From the NCBI GenBank assembly GCA_007115705.1, contig QXEO01000170.1, forward strand, positions 2,269,570 through 2,333,569: a stretch of DNA of 64,000 nt. Direction: 5' to 3'. The stretch comes from Dactylis glomerata (taxonomy: Eukaryota; Streptophyta; Magnoliopsida; Poales; Poaceae). The position numbers were made by a program, and so were the translations under genes. Under the pieces are notes generated by a model that saw only the letters and a program-made list of their open reading frames with translations, had not been told where the DNA came from and did no database searches. Position 1 is the first letter of the stretch. Each line of letters begins with the position of its first letter. Positions 22,761-34,325 of this stretch are shown here, piece after piece.

Positions 22761-22939
22761 GTTCAGCCCCGCGGGCAGTCCCCGCAGTCGTTTTCTAAAC
22801 TGCCAGCACCGCCCCGCGGTAAGAGGAAAAAGCATGAGCAGTTGATCCATAATTTATGGGAAATGCAACCGGTTGCAGTTTGTCAAAATTTATTTTTCAT
22901 GTTTCTAAAATATTAGCAAAAAAGTTCATTCACGTTAAT

Positions 22940-23570
22940 GAGCAGTTCACCACAAACATACTAGATTTTTTATTTAAATTATATTTAATTTTTACAATCA
23001 TGGGCAGTTTAAGAGCACAAGTGGAAAAAGTTCAGGCGTATCAAACGTGGCAGTTCACCTCGAACATGCTAATTTTTTTATTTAAAATTAGATTTCATTC
23101 TATCACCACGGGCAGTTCAGGAGCGTGATTGGGTAAGTTCAGGCACACCAAACGCGTCAGTTCAACTCGAACATGCTAGATTTTTTATTTAAAATCAGAT
23201 TTCATTTTTACTACCACAGGCAGTTCAAGAGCGAGAGTGGGGAAGTTCAGGCGCATCAAACATGGCAGTTCACCTCGAACATGCTAAATATTATTTTAAA
23301 AATCGGATTTCATTTTTACCACCATGGGAAGTTCAGGAATGTGAGTGGGGGAAGTTCAGACGCACCAAACGCGGTAGTTCACCTCGAACATGCTAGAATT
23401 TTTATTTAAATTGGATTTAATTTTTGCCACCTCGGGCAGTTCAGGAGCATGCGTGTGGGAAGTTCAGGTGCACCAAACACGGCAGTTCACCTCAAACATG
23501 CAACAATTTTTATTTAAATTAGCTGGACAGGCAGTTCAGGTGTTTAAGAGGAGTAGACAGGCAGTTCAGG
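22940..23570 (+). repeat. ~108-bp tandem array, about six copies
   Basis: Units start with GCAGTTCACCTCGAACATGC or variants at about 22945, 23051, 23158, 23264, 23372 and 23484. Each holds an AT-rich core ('tttttatttaaa') and a second GCAGTTCAGG word. Divergence between copies is moderate. The period is near 108 bp, so open frames run through several units. Confidence 0.85.
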
Positions 23571-23599
23571 AGAGCTTACAAGGAAAACACACGTGGTAA

Positions 23600-25290
23600 A
23601 TCTATCAAGACATAGTAAAAAGTGGCAGTTCGGTTGCACATACGAGAAAAGTTCATGTATTAACTACGGGCAGTACAGGAAAGCGTGTGATAACCCAAAT
23701 TTTTGAGTTAGTAATTAATTTAAGTAAAATGATAATTAGCTTGTGATTATTTTACTTTTGGCTAATATGTAGAGTTAGATTTGGTGTTAATATTTGCTTT
23801 CAAATCAAATTAAAGAGTTGATCGTACTAGCAAAATAAGTTAACTTGTTGTGCATATGGGAAAATATCTAGTGATCCAGTCCAGTATATGATCCGCTGCT
23901 CCCGAACCATGTGGTTCGCTTGATTTACGCCGGATGGACGGGATGAACTAACTTGTTTATTTGTGTCTGCCCCCTTGGAACATTTACACCTAGCCCCTGA
24001 AACCGGCATCTCATTTCAAAGTCGCAAATCTCTCGGACTATCGGTCGTTTCCGTCCAGATCACGTTGCTCTCAACGCCGCAGCCGGAGCTTGTATCGACC
24101 TGTACCCCACGGTGGATGTCGAAATCCATGGCTGCATGTGAGCTTCCCGAGAAGTACAAGCAGTGAAGCAGATTACGAAGAAGTAAAATGAAGCAGGCAA
24201 GCAGCTAGCAGATTCCTCTACTTCCTGATGAACCGGTCGCAAGCAAAAGAGGAGTATGGATCTGGTCCAGTCCAAGAACGGCAATGGAGGAAGTTTCACA
24301 GATGGAGGAGCGGATCTAGCTCCGACTGCTGAAACAGACTTGACCTGCATCGCTAGATTTAGCTCGGTTCCGTGTGAAAATAGATTGAGCTCAGCTGGTG
24401 GCGGCGATTGCACATGCGCTATGGAACGCGGCGGCAGAACATGAGCCATGGAAGTAGCCCGCGGGCAGCACCGGTGGCCAGCGGGGCTACAAATGATAAC
24501 TATTTTTCGTGTGATTTCTGTTCACTCGAATCAAAAGGGGACAAAATGGAGATGCTGAACTCGTCACAGAATTAGAATATGTCTTGAGGTGTACTTTGCA
24601 TACTTTGCAATGGGCAGAGAAGCTGCCGAATCTTGACCCTTCAGTCCAGATCTAGCGCATCACATGGTCCTGGAGCAGGGGATCAGAGTCATGAGCGGAT
24701 CACACGATATGCACTCTTGTGCATATTCCCTAGCTAGTAGTATATATGCATGCATCTATTGTTCAAAGCTAACTAGAAGAAGCTAGCAGCAGCCGTGGAC
24801 TACAAGGCAAACAACAAATGCAAGATTAAATAAGAAAGAATGAAGAGGCAACATGGCCTATTGCTTGCTGTTCTGGCAGCACCGGAGAGGCTACCATATC
24901 CAAGTTCTCTGCTTTGGTACATACATGGAGGCCAAGTGAGTTAGCTCGTACAGGCACTACTCCATCCATCATCCGAAGGGCCAGCTTGATTTCTTCTCGG
25001 TAGCTCCAAAGGTCAGGCGACTAGTGATATTGCGGATGAGATATTTTGAGTCCATGCTACACCTGCGCTACCTATAAATAGTTGTTGTTGCTCGCTTTGT
25101 ACTCCCCGTACCACAACGTCGATCGCTCTCGGACAACGTAAGTGACTAGAGAGAGGGGTTATGTTAGTGAGAGTGAGAGATGCTGATCAGCCTTCGAGCA
25201 AAGAAATACAAACAAAGATGCAGACGCCGAGGAGAGATGGTTCTTATATCATCAGTCTATGTTGTTGAAGCGTTGACATAATGATATGGA
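23600..25290. other. No gene recognised
   Basis: Mixed sequence with short frames only (for example 24256-24444). Near its end a promoter-like stretch occurs, described separately. Scattered GCAGTTC words link it to the flanking repeats. Confidence 0.35.
25074..25142 (+). promoter_or_regulatory. Promoter/leader-like fragment (TATA box and donor site) without a gene
   Basis: 'cctataaatag' (about 25073-25083) is followed about 30 nt later by a C-rich leader and then by 'aacgtaagtg', a good splice-donor context. No coding exon follows. This could be a captured first exon of a host gene carried in a transposon, or chance. Confidence 0.25.
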
Positions 25291-25299
25291 TACAATCGG

Positions 25300-26480
25300 G
25301 CAAATCTAGGCAGCACAGGCGATGACTCTGGGCAGTTCAAGTACTTTGTTTTTTTCAAGCGGATATCTTACCCAATCGTTCCTCTAATTCTGGGTAGTTC
25401 AATACTCGGCAGTTTAGGTGCGCTTGCGAAGAAGTTTAGGGGTTGACTCTAGGCAGTTCAGGTGTACTAACACGGCAGTTTAGAAACGTCACTCGCGGGC
25501 ATGATTTTAGGCAGTTCAGGTGTATTAACGAGGCAGTTCAGAAAAGCAACTCCGAAAAGTTAAGGTATACTTAAATCTGGGAATGGTTCTTCCAAAACCG
25601 GTTGTATTAGTTTGGTTTTCCCACGTGGGCTTCTTCAGTTTAGGTTTAAATAGGCTTGCTCTGAAAAAAGTTTGGTTCAGTTTGGTTCCTCCAAAAACTA
25701 GTTTAGGTGTGGTTAGGTATGGGTCTAATGGTTCCAGTTTTAAATAGTGTCAACCCGTGGTTCAAAACCGGTTCCTCCAATTGGTTCCAGGCTGCACGTA
25801 CGTTCTCGTGCCCTGCGTGTCGCTCGACACTGCGGCCGCTCGTATGTGGCTGCGTCTCGCACACGCTCGCCTGGTGCATGTCTGTCAGGTGCGAGAGGCG
25901 CGCACGTCATGCTCACACGCTCTGCCTAATGCTGAGCTAGCCTTGTGTATCGAGCGCAGTATGCATGACGGTGGCTACGGCTGTAAAAGAGTAGCTAGGT
26001 AGTTAACTGTTCTTGAACCGTAGGCTACAACCATAGTTCTTTGAATGGTTTTAGTTCAGTTTAGGTGGAGATGCGACGTGGTTGAGGTTGGGTTTAGCGT
26101 GAATGATTACCCTAGTGGTTTAGTTTGGTTCGGTTAGCTCAAATGCATGACATGGTTTCAGTTCAGTTTTGGTTCGGCTCCCCGACCAATCTCAGGTTGA
26201 GGTGTACTAAACGCGCCACTTCACCTGAAAAACGCTAGATTTTTTTTTTGTCAATTTTATTATCACGGCGGAAAATTAACTTTACACTGAGCGGAAGTTC
26301 ACTTTGAATAAGGCGGAAGTTCAGTTGCGACAAATTAAAAATTTACTTCTTGATGGATTTCAGTTTGAGCAACACAGCAGTTCAATGACACATACAGAAA
26401 AGTTCAGCTGCATGTAATAGGCAGTTCAAGTGATCAGTTTTTTATCAAGCGGAAATTCCACGCATTAAAATCGTTTCTAG
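25300..26480. repeat. Dispersed GCAGTTCAGG repeats and TTGGTT/TTTAGG-rich sequence
   Basis: 'ggcagttcaggtg' and close variants occur around 25390-25540 and again around 26200-26430, the same word that builds the 108-bp array 2 kb upstream. Between them lie 'ggttcagtttggttcctcc'-type repeats. The two sets probably belong to one large, decayed element. Confidence 0.5.
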
Positions 26481-26649
26481 AAATATCGGTTGCCTAAGTA
26501 AACCATCGATCTGCTTGTTATGCAATGCTATGAGTCTAATTGTACTCATATATGGCGTCATGTCCCACCAAAACCAACATAACCATACCAAAATTCGAAT
26601 CACTCGCGTACCACCGTTGTATCCAATGTTTACTATTTCTTAAATTATT

Positions 26650-27320
26650 TCTTAAACCAAATAAAATTTGGAAACATACCCTTCACAAAAAAATTGCGCA
26701 ATTTAAATATCTTTCTATTGGTATATGATTTACTTCATTCCGATAAGTCATTTAGGAATAATTTAAAAAATGCTATGTTCTAAATGAGAAGTTTGGAAAT
26801 CCAAATTTTGTATATTCAAATCTGCTCTTAAACCATAACTTTTTTGAAAAATTAATAAATACGAGAAAGTTGCGCCTAATCCACAGCTTTCCAATGATAT
26901 ATCATGTGCGTAAATCGGATAAACGGTTGGAAAATGAAGAGCAAAATACTGCTCGATATGAAAAAATCCGCGAAACAAATGTTTCGTATATTTAAAATTA
27001 CTTCTAAACTGTTCCGAATTTCAGAAAACACTTAAGACGAATAAGTTGCGCAATTTTCTTGCGAATCCAACGGTATATCTTATGCGTCATTCCAATAAAT
27101 GATGTGAAAACCGTGGCCAAATTACTGTCCACAAATATGAAATTACGCGAAAATCTGATTATTCTTTTTTAAAATAACCTCAAAAATTATTAAAATTCCA
27201 AAAAATGTCAAAACATAAAAGTTTCAGAATTTAATAAGCTTTTTAACGGTATATCATTTGCACAAATCTGATGAACGGTTAAGAAACTATAATCAAAACA
27301 TTGTAGTCTTATATACTATA
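26650..27320. repeat. Diverged ~175-bp tandem repeat, about four copies
   Basis: A recurring pattern 'aagttgcgca...(20-30 nt)...ggtatatcat/cttatgcg...aaacggtt' occurs near 26688, 26865, 27040 and 27215. Divergence is high, so the array is old. Confidence 0.6.
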
Positions 27321-28383
27321 GCGAGAAGTTCAACAGTGTTCATCTAAACTACAGCGAGAAGTTCAACAGTGTTTACCATAGAAGTTCAAAATTGGTTGTA
27401 GATCCTTATTCTACAACCGGTTGTAGAATAGTTGGGCTATATATATATATATCGTGTTATGTACATACATCATCACTAATGCTTGGAATTCGACATAACT
27501 GTTGTAGTAGAACACACATCTAGCACTTGCAAAATATTGATTGCGCTAGTATTCAGGTACATTACAGAACTGAATCTTAGGGCCAGCTACACAGACATCT
27601 GATAGAACTGAAGTTCAGAACAAAAAACAAAAGCTTCCAAAAATACACAATGGTTCTCGCTACCAGGAAATCCACGACCGTGATGGTGCCCCTGATGGAA
27701 AAAGAGCGGTCATCCCTGAGAAGCCCTCCTCGAGCTCTTCGGGCTGCTGCCGTTGAGGAAAAATTGGATTCGCTGAGGGCCTTGCTCAGCATCGAGTATC
27801 CATGGATGTTGACCTGTGCTGGACGCGAGATTCATATTCTACATCTGGAACGCTAGATGCATCCATCAAGGAACAGCCGGCTGCCTCCGGCCGGTGTTAG
27901 GGACACACCATCCTGCCGTCGTCGTGTTGATGCATCGCTGCTGTCGCGTTGATGCGTCGTCACCGCCGCCTTCCTTCTTGATGCGCCTCCATTGCCTCGG
28001 TACGGGTGGATGGGTGGCAGGGAAATCAGGGTTGTAATGGACTCACCATATTGCCTCCGTTGCGTTCATGTGTTGCCGCCATCGCATCAATGCGCGGCTA
28101 TCGCCGCTTTGGTCTGCGCCAGATCGTGGAGATGGGGAGGAGAAAAGAGGGAAGTTTCTTTTTGTGGGCGGAGGGGTGAGCGAGAAGAAAAATTTTGGCA
28201 GTGAGGAAGAAAAAGTGGTTGCCGTTGTCTGCCACATTCGGTGGGATGAGCTCAACCACAATTTGAGGAGAATATTCTTAGCATCTGGTTATCTCTGTTC
28301 ACCTTTGTCTTTAAACCAAACAATGGATAACCACTAGAAAAGTGGATATCCACTGCCATCCAGTGAATAGCCACTAAACCGAA
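27321..28383. other. No gene recognised; AT-rich tail then GC-moderate segment
   Basis: Contains 'gagaagttcaacagtgtt' twice (about 27334-27370), an inverted pair 'cttattctacaaccggttgtagaata' at 27405-27430, and a TA microsatellite at about 27437-27455. A short frame at 27650-27856 has no known domain. The stretch up to 28383 abuts the LINE relic. Confidence 0.35.
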
Positions 28384-28650
28384 CAGCCCCTAAAACAAGA
28401 CATGGAACAAGTAAGCATTGCTTGAGCAATGGATTTAATCAATATTTTCCTCCCTCCTGAAGATAGAGATAGGAGAAGTACAAGCCAACCTTGGACTCGT
28501 TTCTAGACCCGATCACTTAAATATTTAGCTCCCTTGGTTAACTTCCCTACATCAGAGGGCATATTTAGGTTTTTTTCAATGTGTACATTTAGTCTCTCTT
28601 TTTAGCAATTTGTGTCATCTCCGAACACCCTTTGCTAAAGAAAACATATC
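28384..28650 (-). pseudogene. Old LINE relic, post-RT segment
   Basis: On the minus strand, translations in shifting frames give MPSDVGK, KYLSDRV, KRVQGWL and ILIKSIAQAM, the segment that follows the RT domain in plant LINEs. The same segment reads MPSDVGRSKMGAFKYIKDR in the larger LINE of this window. Stops and frameshifts are frequent. It is the downstream part of the relic continued at 29745-29959 and 30943-31025, separated from it by a CACTA fragment. Confidence 0.7.
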
Positions 28651-29744
28651 CCGGTTGGTGGCTCCAACTGGGACTAAAGGCCCGGTAGAATTTTTGGATT
28701 TTTTTTGAATTTTCATATTTATGAATATTTGAATTGTTCGACAGTTTCCACTCTAATCTCTAATCACGCTTATTTTCATATCAAAGTACATATTTGTGGT
28801 CAAACTTTCTGGTCGGTCACTCATCCTCACACTGATCCACCCTCAGCACGCTTAACTTCTCCGTTCCTTCCTTACTAGCTTCCAAGACCGCACTCACGAC
28901 TTCTTGATAACTTTTTGATAATACTATGCTATAAATTCTATTAACCCTTAGACTTTGATAACACATGATTTTATTTTTTGAATCCCAAATAATTTTAAAA
29001 ATAAGCACCAGTGATTAAGTAATAATAAGCATCAATGCATTTCAAATAATATTTATGCATAATTCAATTATTAATTTCAAAACTAAAAATTCAAAAAAAC
29101 TAAAAAATTGAAAATCCCAAAATAATGTTAAACATTCAAAAGAATTAAACTGGAATAAACAAAAAAAGAAATAAAGAAAAATCAAAAAATCATTTTTTTC
29201 TCATTTTTTTGACAAAATCTAAATTTTCCTGCTTTCATATTTCCCTTTAGAATTTTGAGAAGCAAGAATTTGTGCAAAGGATGTAACTTTTTGCATAGAT
29301 AGTTTTTCATATATTATAAATTTTTTTCGAGTCCATACGCAAAAGTTATTGCCGTTTTAATTCAAAATAACCTTTTTTTTGCAAAAAATATCAGAATTCA
29401 AATTTTCAAATTTTCCATAATAGATGGTTGCATGAGGTACATGCATGTCAAAGGGAGGGGGTAGGCATGAGAGGAAAAATAGGTATCTACCCTTTAGTCC
29501 AGGTTGGTAGCACCAACTAGGACTAAAAGGGGAGGGGTGATTTAGTCCCGGTTGGAGCCACCAACCGGGACTAAAGGTCACTACCCTTTAGTCCTGGTTG
29601 CATCCACCAACCTAGACTAAAGGTCCCATTTGAATCGGGAATAAAGTTGTTTGGGGGTGAACTAGGACTAAAGGGTGCATTAGTTGCGGACTGAACTATT
29701 TGGGGACTAAAGGGGATGTATGGAAGCCATTTTTTCTACTAGTG
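28651..29744. mobile_element. Truncated non-autonomous CACTA element (3' end kept)
   Basis: It ends in TTTTTTCTACTAGTG at 29744, the complement of a CACTAGTAGAAAAAA start. TTTAGTCCCGG-type words, many mutated, cluster at 29500-29720, and one pair remains at 28653-28682 ('tcccggttggtggctccaac' then 'gggactaaagg'). The middle is AT-rich and non-coding. No CACTA terminus is present on the left. LINE sequence joins directly, and a part of the LINE (the stretch between its FADD and FFSKG motifs) is missing, so a deletion removed the left end with some flank. Confidence 0.75.
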
Positions 29745-29959
29745 TCCCTCCACACTCTCTTTCACAAAAAATAGACTATCATCCGCAAAAATAAGGTGGT
29801 TAACTGCCAAGGCTAAAATTTCCACCTTTATACCCTATAGGCTTGATGATGGAAAATTACTTCTTGATTTTAGAAGACACGAGAAGCCCTGATGCGTCTG
29901 GTGGGCTTAAAAGCACCATTAGAGAAGTGAGAACTTTACAGATGATGAAACCATTCTCA
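29745..29959 (-). pseudogene. Old LINE relic, RT catalytic segment
   Basis: Minus-strand translation contains NHLIFADDSLFFVKESVEG, the reverse-transcriptase FADD catalytic box. It is flanked upstream by degenerate RT sequence (SSSVKFSLL). The relic is cut at 29744 by the CACTA end and at 29960 by a Tourist MITE. Confidence 0.75.
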
Positions 29960-29962
29960 TAA

Positions 29963-30260
29963 GGGCATGTGCAATGCATAGTCCTAGGGGTGCTGCCTCG
30001 CAGCTTTAGCTAGGTTCGGGTGGTCCAACTTAGGGTTGGATGATGCACTTTTAGAGAGGCAGTCTCTTCCTCTTCAACACTAAAAGTGAAGAGGGAGGGA
30101 AAAATGTGAGAGGAAAAGAGAAAAACTAAAGCAGCTTTTTAAGGGAGAGAGAAAGTATCATGGGTTAGACCAATATTCTTTACACCCGTTGTCTCGTCTA
30201 CTTTTTAGGTTCGTGCTTACGTGGGGCAGCGGTATACCACTGCCTCCATTGCTCATGCCC
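29963..30260. mobile_element. Tourist-like MITE A (PIF/Harbinger type)
   Basis: It starts GGGCATGTGCAATGCATAG and ends CTCCATTGCTCATGCCC, giving terminal inverted repeats. It is flanked by TAA on both sides (29960-29962, 30261-30263), the 3-bp duplication expected of Harbinger elements. 298 bp, non-coding. It shares its right-hand TAA with MITE B. Confidence 0.85.
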
Positions 30261-30263
30261 TAA

Positions 30264-30939
30264 GGGCATCCACAATGCATAGCCCCAGGGTACCGTCTCG
30301 CAACTTTAGCTAGATTTGGGTGGTCCAATTTAGGCTTGGATGATGTACTTTTAGAGAGGCAGCCTCCTGCGTCTCTTCCGTAGGAGGCTGCCTCTTCAAC
30401 ACTAAAAGTGAAAAGGGAGGGAAAAAGTGAGAGAAAAAGAGATAAACTAAAGCATCTTTTGTGAGAGAAAAAAGTCTCATGGGTTAGGGCATGTACAATG
30501 GGTCGCCTCAGACATACTGCTCCGCAGACCAACTAGGTTCGGATGCCAGCGTGTTAGCCAAATAGTGGTCCTACAGGTGCCAGGCGCTGCCTGCAAAGGA
30601 GGCATGATCCTTAGCTAAAAGAAATATAAAAGAAAGAAAAGATGGGAAGAAGTTAGGAGGTAAGCGCGGACCAGCGTGGTCACATGAAGAAGAAGACAAG
30701 TGAAAGAGAGAACTGGAGGAGTAAAAGCTGCAAAGGTGGGTCCTACGGTAGTGGTGCTTCCGTTGGATGGCTGAAGATTTTCCAGATGCTCCATCTGATA
30801 ATTTCTTACGTGGATTCATGGAGCAGTAGGATACATATGCCCCCATTGCTCATGCCCTTAGACCAATATTCTTCACACCTATTGCTCCATTTACTTTTTA
30901 GATTCGTGCTTACGTGGGGCAGTACTATTGCTCATGCCC
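30264..30939. mobile_element. Tourist-like MITE B, split by MITE C
   Basis: It starts GGGCATCCACAATGCATAGC and ends TATTGCTCATGCCC, flanked by TAA (30261-30263, 30940-30942). With MITE C and one TTA removed it is about 302 bp and collinear with MITE A (for example 'agaccaatattctt', 'ttcgtgcttacgtggggcag'). Confidence 0.85.
30487..30857. mobile_element. Tourist-like MITE C nested in MITE B
   Basis: It starts GGGCATGTACAATGGGTC and ends CCCATTGCTCATGCCC, flanked by TTA (30484-30486, 30858-30860). It interrupts the MITE B phrase 'catgggTTAgaccaatatt', which is intact in MITE A. 371 bp; its interior differs from A and B. Confidence 0.88.
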
Positions 30940-30942
30940 TAA

Positions 30943-31025
30943 TTAGCTTTACCCATTCCGTGTGAAACCCCATTCTCAGCATAATTGGTTTAAGGTATGA
31001 CCACTCCACTCGGTCATAGACGTGT
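30943..31025 (-). pseudogene. Old LINE relic, upstream RT segment
   Basis: Minus-strand translation reads VYDRVEWSYLKPIMLRMGFH, the RT block matching KAYDRLEWRYLEAVMLKLGFH in the larger LINE. It stops being LINE-like just beyond 31025, which is probably its 5' truncation point. MITE B inserted in its downstream end. Confidence 0.75.
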
Positions 31026-31122
31026 TTTTAGAAAGGAACTACATTTGAAAAGGTTCCCGTTCAAACAAAAAGATTTGAAAAGGTTGGCCATTTCGCTTTT
31101 TTTTTAGGTTTTAGACACTTTA

Positions 31123-34100
31123 TTAAAACTGAATAACAGAAGGGATACAAACGCCGTTAGAAGGCGCCAAAAGCCACACATGGCAACCATGATCAAACAG
31201 AACACTACTACGAGCTAAATTGTGAGCATCTTTATTTGAACTCCGACGCTCATGGACGAAATCAGCCTCTTCAAAGTCTCTGGCCGTTTCGGTGATCTCC
31301 CGCACAATATGTGCGTAAACTCCCATTGATCCTTGATCCAAGCTCTTGATCACATTAAGGCAATCGCTAGCAACTCGGATCCTTCTTGCGTTGATGTCTT
31401 GCGCTAGAGAGAGCGCCTCGCGACATGCGAGTGCCTCCAGCATTTCAGCCTCCGATTTCCCGGTGAGGACCACCGCCGAGGCTCCCCTGAAAACCTCGTC
31501 TTCATCACGCGCCACCGCTGCAATGGAGCCAAGACCCGTGTTCTTCCCCACTGCAGCATCTACATTTATCTTCATCACGCCCTGAGGCGGCGGGATCCAC
31601 CTCGGTTCTGACCTCGTGCTTCCTGCAGGTGCCAATCGCCTGGGCTTCTGTTCGTCGGAAAGCTGAATATCTGCGACAAAACACCCAACGAATAGGTGCA
31701 CGGACATAGGACTCTGAAACTCATGATCGTGAAGGGCTCTCCGTCGAGCATGCCAAATCGCCCAAAGGGTGACAAACACCCTTGTCTGATTTTCTTGCGA
31801 GAGAGTAGACATCATATTGGCTAGCCACTCCCTCGCCCTCCTCTCTTCCGAACAATGAAGGTGCTCCGTGACCTCCTCATCAGCTAGTGCCCACACTGCC
31901 CTAGCCATTGTGCAATCCAATAGTGCGTGGCACCATGAGTCAGGAGCCCCACACAGCTGGCAGCGATCGTCGTCCGCCATATGGCGATGATGACGAATAT
32001 CATTTGTCGGTATCGACTGTTTGGCCAATCTCCACAAAAACATCCGGACCTTTGATGGAACCTTAGTATGCCATAGGGTCTTCCACTCCTTTTCCACAGC
32101 AGCGACATTCGAGCTCGCAGCCGTGTTCTCCATCCATGCCTCCCTCCTTTCCCTTGTTGAGACAAGCATCTTGTACGCCGATCGCACCGAGAAGACTCCT
32201 CGGCGATCGTAGTGCCACGCCCAGAAATCCTCATGAACATGAGTGCTCAATGGAATCTGCAGGATCTCCTCCACATCCATTGGCAGAAAATGGTGCCGCA
32301 GCACCCCCTCCTTCCAAGATGACGTGCAGGGGTCCAGAAGCTTAGCCACTCGGCTCGGTGGCGCTTCAGTAGCCGGTGTAATGCACGCGATTGGCCTTAG
32401 CATGCAGTCACGCGGGATCCACTGCTCCGTCCATGGATCAGTTGTTGCCCCGTTACCTATCCTCTTCACCAAGCCTTGTTTAAGAACTTGTAGACCTTCG
32501 TGAATCGCCTTCCAGACCTGCGACGCTGATGAGGTCGCTGCCGACTCAAGCAGACTCGTGTCTGGGAAGTACTTCGCTCTAAGCACTCGCGCACTAAGCG
32601 AATCAGGGTTTTGTAGGATGCGCCACCCCTGCTTAGCCAACAAGGCTAAATTAAACAGCTCGATATCCCTGAAACCGAGCCCACCCATGTGTTTGGGCTT
32701 GCACATCTCCTTCCAGGACACCCAGCTTGGCTTCCGTTCTCCATCACGGCAGCCCCACCAGAATTTATGGATCATAGTATCAATGCATTTGCATAGTCCC
32801 TTCGGCAGTTTGAAACATGCCATTGAAAAGATGGGGATCGCCTGGACCACCGATTTGATCAAGACATCTTACCTCCCGTCGAAAGTAGTTTTTCCAACCA
32901 CCCCTGGATGCGACTCCAGATTCGGTCCTTTATATACTTGAAAGCACCCATCTTAGAGCGGCCCACATCTGATGGCATACCAAAATGTTTCTCATTTAGC
33001 ATCTCATTATGAACATCGAGTGCCACTTTGACACCCTCCTTCACACTTCCCGGACAGCCCTTACTAAAAAACATAGAGGACTTGTCCCGGTTAACCCGTT
33101 GTCCTGAAGCCATACAGTAAAGATCCAGCAGCTGTTGAACTCTACCTGCACTCTCCGTATCCGCCTTGAATAGCAACAGGCTGTCATCGGCAAAGAGAAG
33201 ATGACTAACCGCTGGAGCCGACGGTGCCACCATTAATCCATGGAGCTCTGATGATAAACTGTAATGTTTTAAAAGGCACGAAAGGCCCTCTGCTGCTAGC
33301 AAGAAAAGATATGGCGATATCGGATCCCCCTAACAGACCCCTCTAGATGGAAGAAACTGTGGTAATCTTCCTCCGTTAAACAACACCTGGAAAGAAACAG
33401 TGGTGACAAGACGCATCACCATCCTCACCCATAGGCTATGAAACCCAAGTTTCAGCATCACAGCCTCCAAATATCTCCACTCCAACCTGTCATACGCCTT
33501 ACGCATATCCAGTTTGAGGGCATAGAAATGATTCTTCTTAGCCTTATTCCGCTTCATGAAACGCAAGCACTCATAAGCAGTAATAATATTGTCCGTAATC
33601 AATCTCCCGGGGACAAAAGCGGACTGTTCCTCTGCGATTATCTCAGGTAAACACACTTTTAATCTGTTAGCCAGCACCTTAGATGCAATCTTGTAGATCA
33701 CATTACATAGGCTGATTGGTCTAAACTGACCCAATTCTTTAGGATTTGCCACCTTGGGAATTAACACCAGAAAAGTCTGGTTAATGTCGCGCATATCATC
33801 ATGCCCCTCCAGCACTTGCAACACTGCTAGAGTCACCTCCTCCCCACACATCTCCCAGTGAGTTTGGAAAAAATGTGCTGGGAAACCATCTGGCCCTGGG
33901 GCCTTTGTTGGAAACATCTGGAACAACGCTAACTTCACCTCCGCTGCCCCAATCGATCTCAGTTACTTCTCATTCATATCAGGTGTGACTTTGTGGGGTA
34001 TCACGTCAATGACCTCACCCATGTTGGTGACCCCTTTAGATGAATATAATTGTTCATAGAACTCCCGCGTCATGGACGCCATTACTTGCTCTTGCTCGGT

Positions 34101-34325
34101 CACCATTCCATCCCACCGCATAAGCCGGCTAATCTTATTGCGCTTCTTCCGCTGGCTTGCACGAAGGTGGAAAAACGGGTGTTCTTATCCCCTTCTGCCA
34201 GCCACTGCACCCGTGATCGCTGGCGCCACATTGCCTCCTCCCTGCCATAAAGCTCCGTCAGGCGGTGGACAATCTCATTCTCCTCCTCCGACGGCCCCGT
34301 CCTTGCGAGACCCTCCCTGAGTACC
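31123..34325 (-). pseudogene. LINE ORF2 part 2: RT, zinc-binding and RNase H domains
   Basis: Reading from 34325 down, a linker (EEAMWRQRSRVQWLAEGDKN) leads into the RT domain (about 33938-32900) with KAPGPDGFPAHFF, FRPISLCNVIYKI, SAFVPGRLITDNI, ALKLDMRKAYDRLEW and the catalytic FADDSLLL. The zf-RVT region (FSVRSAYKMLV, KVRMFLWRLA, CQLCGAPDSWCHALLDC) follows at about 32170-31860. The RNase H domain (about 31580-31170) keeps its acidic residues in NVDAAV, SEAEMLEALACREAL, VASDCLN and NKDAHNLAR. Stops break the frame at about 33960 and at about 33329 (inside the usual PSRGxRQGDP block), and a frameshift lies near 32860. The enzyme is inactive, but the 579-residue C-terminal frame is still open, so the insertion is not ancient. 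Confidence 0.9.

Noticed and set aside
21929..22761. Long frames on both strands in a GC-rich block
   Set aside because: The biased composition opens all frames. No conserved motif, start context or splice structure supports a gene.
27650..27856. Short frame, possible gene fragment
   Set aside because: The 68-residue frame has no recognised domain and no flanking splice signals. It was left as unannotated sequence.
28332..28345. CACTAGAAAA as a possible left end of the CACTA fragment ending at 29744
   Set aside because: LINE sequence lies between it and the CACTA repeats, the flanks do not form a 3-bp duplication with TCC, and the terminus differs from CACTAGTAGAAAA.
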